NCBI RefSeq assembly: GCF_000685355.1
Contig: NZ_JHET01000003.1
Location: forward strand, 248,001-312,000
Reading direction: 5' to 3'
From: Microbacterium sp. CH12i
GTDB taxonomy: Bacteria; Actinomycetota; Actinomycetes; Actinomycetales; Microbacteriaceae
Length of the DNA: 64,000 nucleotides
Shown: in pieces, positions 62,212-64,000 of the stretch
Layout of the letters: every line of letters starts with the position of its first letter
Numbering within the stretch: the first letter of the stretch is position 1
Program-made: the position numbers and the translations under genes
The notes under the pieces: model-generated
Told to the model about the DNA's origin: nothing
Database searches by the model: none
The model's input: only the letters and a program-made list of their open reading frames with translations

Positions 62212-63984
62212 CTAGTCGCAGACGAACTCGGCGCGTGTCGTTTCCGGGGTGTCGATCATCGGTGTGTGCTGCACACGGGTGAGACGATCGCCGGCACCGG
62301 TCCCTATGAATGAGACGGTGATCGTGGTCTTTTCGCCGGGTTCGAGCAGCACGTCGTGCTGTATGACGCTGCGGGTGCCGAGAATTGTGGTCTGTACGCC
62401 TTCTTTGCTGCCGTCACGGTCAAAAGTGCGAATCGTCGCGCCCTCCGGTCCGTAGATGGCGATCAGCGTGCGTACATTCCCCGCGACGACTCCGAAAATC
62501 CCATTGCCGGTCACATAGGCGGGGAGCGTGTCGGCGGCATCCGCTGGCGCGTTGTTCGTCCAGGTCACCTTCACCTGCGTCGTTGGTTCTCCGCGACAGG
62601 TGCCGATCGCGGTGCTGATGGCCGCCTCGGTGTAGAAGTTCATCTTGCCGCCGGTGGTGTCGTTGAAGAGCACCCCCACGTAAGCACCTCGTGCGCCATC
62701 CGTCGGCAGCGTGCCACCGAGAGTCGACGCGGCGAGGAGCGTCTCTTCCTCGGGGTGCGCACTCCAGATGCGGATCCGATCCTCATCCGCGGCAGCGGCG
62801 AATGCGCCGATCAGCTGCTGGGGTGACCCGCTGCTGAGCGCGGCAGCGAACAGGCCGTTGGCGGCCTGTGCGAACACGGCATCCTGTTGGACGGGGTCAG
62901 GGAAGGTCGCGTAGATCTCGGAAAGCAGGATCGACAGGATCGTCTTGGAATCCGCAGTGAACGGTCCGAACGCCAGTGGGCCGGTCGCTTCGATGAGATG
63001 TTGTGCCACGACGGCGTCGACCGCGATGACGCCGTCGACAGGCTGCCCGAAGCGCTGTTCCCAGCGCAGGGCAATCGTTGCTCCTGCTTCGGTGAAATCG
63101 GGGATGCTGGTGATGTTTTGGATGTGGCGTCCAGGCCCGTCCTCGAACAGGGCGACGGTCGAATCGCTCAGCGGGAGCGGCGTATCCAACGCGGGGAAGT
63201 CTGCGGTAGACGCCTGGCTCACGATGCTGAGCGAGCCGTGATCTGCGCGGATGAGGGCGAGCGAGCCGACGATACCTCCGTCAGAGCGCAGCTCGGCATT
63301 GTTCTGCATCGCGATGACGTAGGTGCGTGGCCCATCGGCGCCGAGCATTGGCGGGAGCAGAACCGACGCACCGTGCACTGCGCCGATAACTGTCGCAGCC
63401 TCAGTGACGACATCACGCATCTCCTCCACCGCATCGGCGAGCGGCGGAAGCGTGCTGTCGGTATTGATCCGCTGCGCTTGGGTTTCGGCTGCGGAGAGTA
63501 CCGCGCTGGCATCGGCCAGCGGCGCCTCAACTTCCGCGAACGGCGCGAGGTCGATTGTTGAGCCGGTGAAGCCGAGGCTGGCGAGGTCGATGCCAGCTGC
63601 GACGTCGAGTACGGGGGTTACGGCATCCGCTGCAATGCTGTCGGCGACTTCGGCGACCTCACGCATCGCGGTGAAGTTCGCGCCGAGCCACGGGACGAAC
63701 TCGAATCCGCGCCAGATCGGGTCAGATGTCAGGCTCCGAGCGGATGCTGCGTGCTCGGCGATACGAGATGCAATCTGCGGTGCCCGCTCGAGGTTGCCCT
63801 CGGCGATGGTGCTGCGCAGTTGAGAGGTGGTCTTCTGCACCTGCTTCAGCTCGTTGACGGCGCCGATCCCGCGGATCATCACCCATCCGATTGCGAGAAT
63901 CAGTAGCGTCACAATGGTGCCGATGACCCACCTGGCCCACCGGCGTCGTACCGGGATTCGGCCATCGCTCACGACAGCATTCAA
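62212..63984 (-). CDS. DUF4012 domain-containing protein
   Basis: About 590 aa. One N-terminal membrane helix (WVIGTIVTLLILAIGWVMI) anchors a long extracytoplasmic region with a helical segment and the DUF4012 core: RTYVIAMQNNAELRSDGGIVGS, FPALDTPLPLSD and QPVDGVIAVDAVVAQHLIEATGP. Such proteins accompany exopolysaccharide and wall-polymer genes; the domain resembles LCP in its NNAE(L/I)R motif. The start is uncertain: TTG 63984 or GTG 63972, and the frame is open to the window edge, so it could be longer. Confidence 0.82.
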   Translation of the reverse strand: MNAVVSDGRIPVRRRWARWVIGTIVTLLILAIGWVMIRGIGAVNELKQVQKTTSQLRSTIAEGNLERAPQIASRIAEHAASARSLTSDPIWRGFEFVPWLGANFTAMREVAEVADSIAADAVTPVLDVAAGIDLASLGFTGSTIDLAPFAEVEAPLADASAVLSAAETQAQRINTDSTLPPLADAVEEMRDVVTEAATVIGAVHGASVLLPPMLGADGPRTYVIAMQNNAELRSDGGIVGSLALIRADHGSLSIVSQASTADFPALDTPLPLSDSTVALFEDGPGRHIQNITSIPDFTEAGATIALRWEQRFGQPVDGVIAVDAVVAQHLIEATGPLAFGPFTADSKTILSILLSEIYATFPDPVQQDAVFAQAANGLFAAALSSGSPQQLIGAFAAAADEDRIRIWSAHPEEETLLAASTLGGTLPTDGARGAYVGVLFNDTTGGKMNFYTEAAISTAIGTCRGEPTTQVKVTWTNNAPADAADTLPAYVTGNGIFGVVAGNVRTLIAIYGPEGATIRTFDRDGSKEGVQTTILGTRSVIQHDVLLEPGEKTTITVSFIGTGAGDRLTRVQHTPMIDTPETTRAEFVCD

Positions 63985-64000
63985 GCACGTTCCACCGCAG

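Overview
The window is high-GC actinobacterial chromosome, most likely from a Microbacteriaceae member close to Microbacterium. The evidence is the family content (DUF3117, DUF3107, DUF3054, UPF0182, AdnAB, UvrD2, actinobacterial DapD), very high third-position GC, and promoters whose TAnnnT box lies 6-7 nt before the start codon. It is almost entirely chromosomal core plus one catabolic cluster. I see no phage, IS element, integrase, plasmid gene, CRISPR array or rRNA. The only RNA gene is an initiator tRNA-fMet.

Layout. 0-9.5 kb: tail of fdxA, lysine/diaminopimelate genes dapC, dapD and dapE, citrate synthase, an SRPBCC protein, an RhlE-like DEAD-box helicase, a GT-C-like membrane protein, DUF3117, an O-methyltransferase and TatB. 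9.5-13.9 kb: a leftward PRC/MgtE_N/CBS - DUF1003 - Mrp operon and a GSP17M-like protein. 13.9-22.3 kb: a tightly overlapping leftward phenylacetate operon (paaF-H-Z-A-B-C-D-E-G) preceded by a TetR-type operator. 22.4-26.4 kb: aminopeptidase P, DUF3054, an EEP-family enzyme and a PHP phosphoesterase. 26.4-46.6 kb: a block whose order resembles M. tuberculosis Rv3211-Rv3193c (DEAD-box helicase, ferritin-like protein, DUF3107, AdnA, AdnB, phosphotransferase, NudC, UvrD2, E1-like protein, DUF2342 protein, PDZ-Lon protein, UPF0182). 46.6-51.5 kb: PIG-L deacetylase, tRNA-fMet, nitrilase, aminotransferase and an HtrA-like protease. 51.6-64 kb: wall-polymer functions (three CDP-glycerol glycerophosphotransferase-like proteins, a GT2, an LCP ligase, an LALTG-anchored surface protein, DUF4012) interleaved with birA, a PH-domain protein, purK and purE.

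The sequence carries about 16 apparent single-base frameshifts, mostly one-base deletions, several in short homopolymers. They hit 13 genes, including dapE, adnA, adnB and nudC. In each case the downstream frame continues the same protein family with normal codon use. This looks like a base-calling or assembly problem, not gene decay, so I annotate these as single genes and give the breakpoint.

Other recurrent features are a uniform leaderless-promoter geometry, perfect-stem terminators (one has the next gene's -10 box in its loop and that gene's start codon in its 3' arm), short tandem repeats in several intergenic gaps, and an apparent excess of GGATGC/GCATCC. The best candidate for undescribed biology is the stand-alone E1-like (TOMM cyclodehydratase-type) protein between uvrD2 and the DUF2342 gene. 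The tandem-repeat promoter region of purK and the terminator/promoter overlap at 51.6 kb are next.
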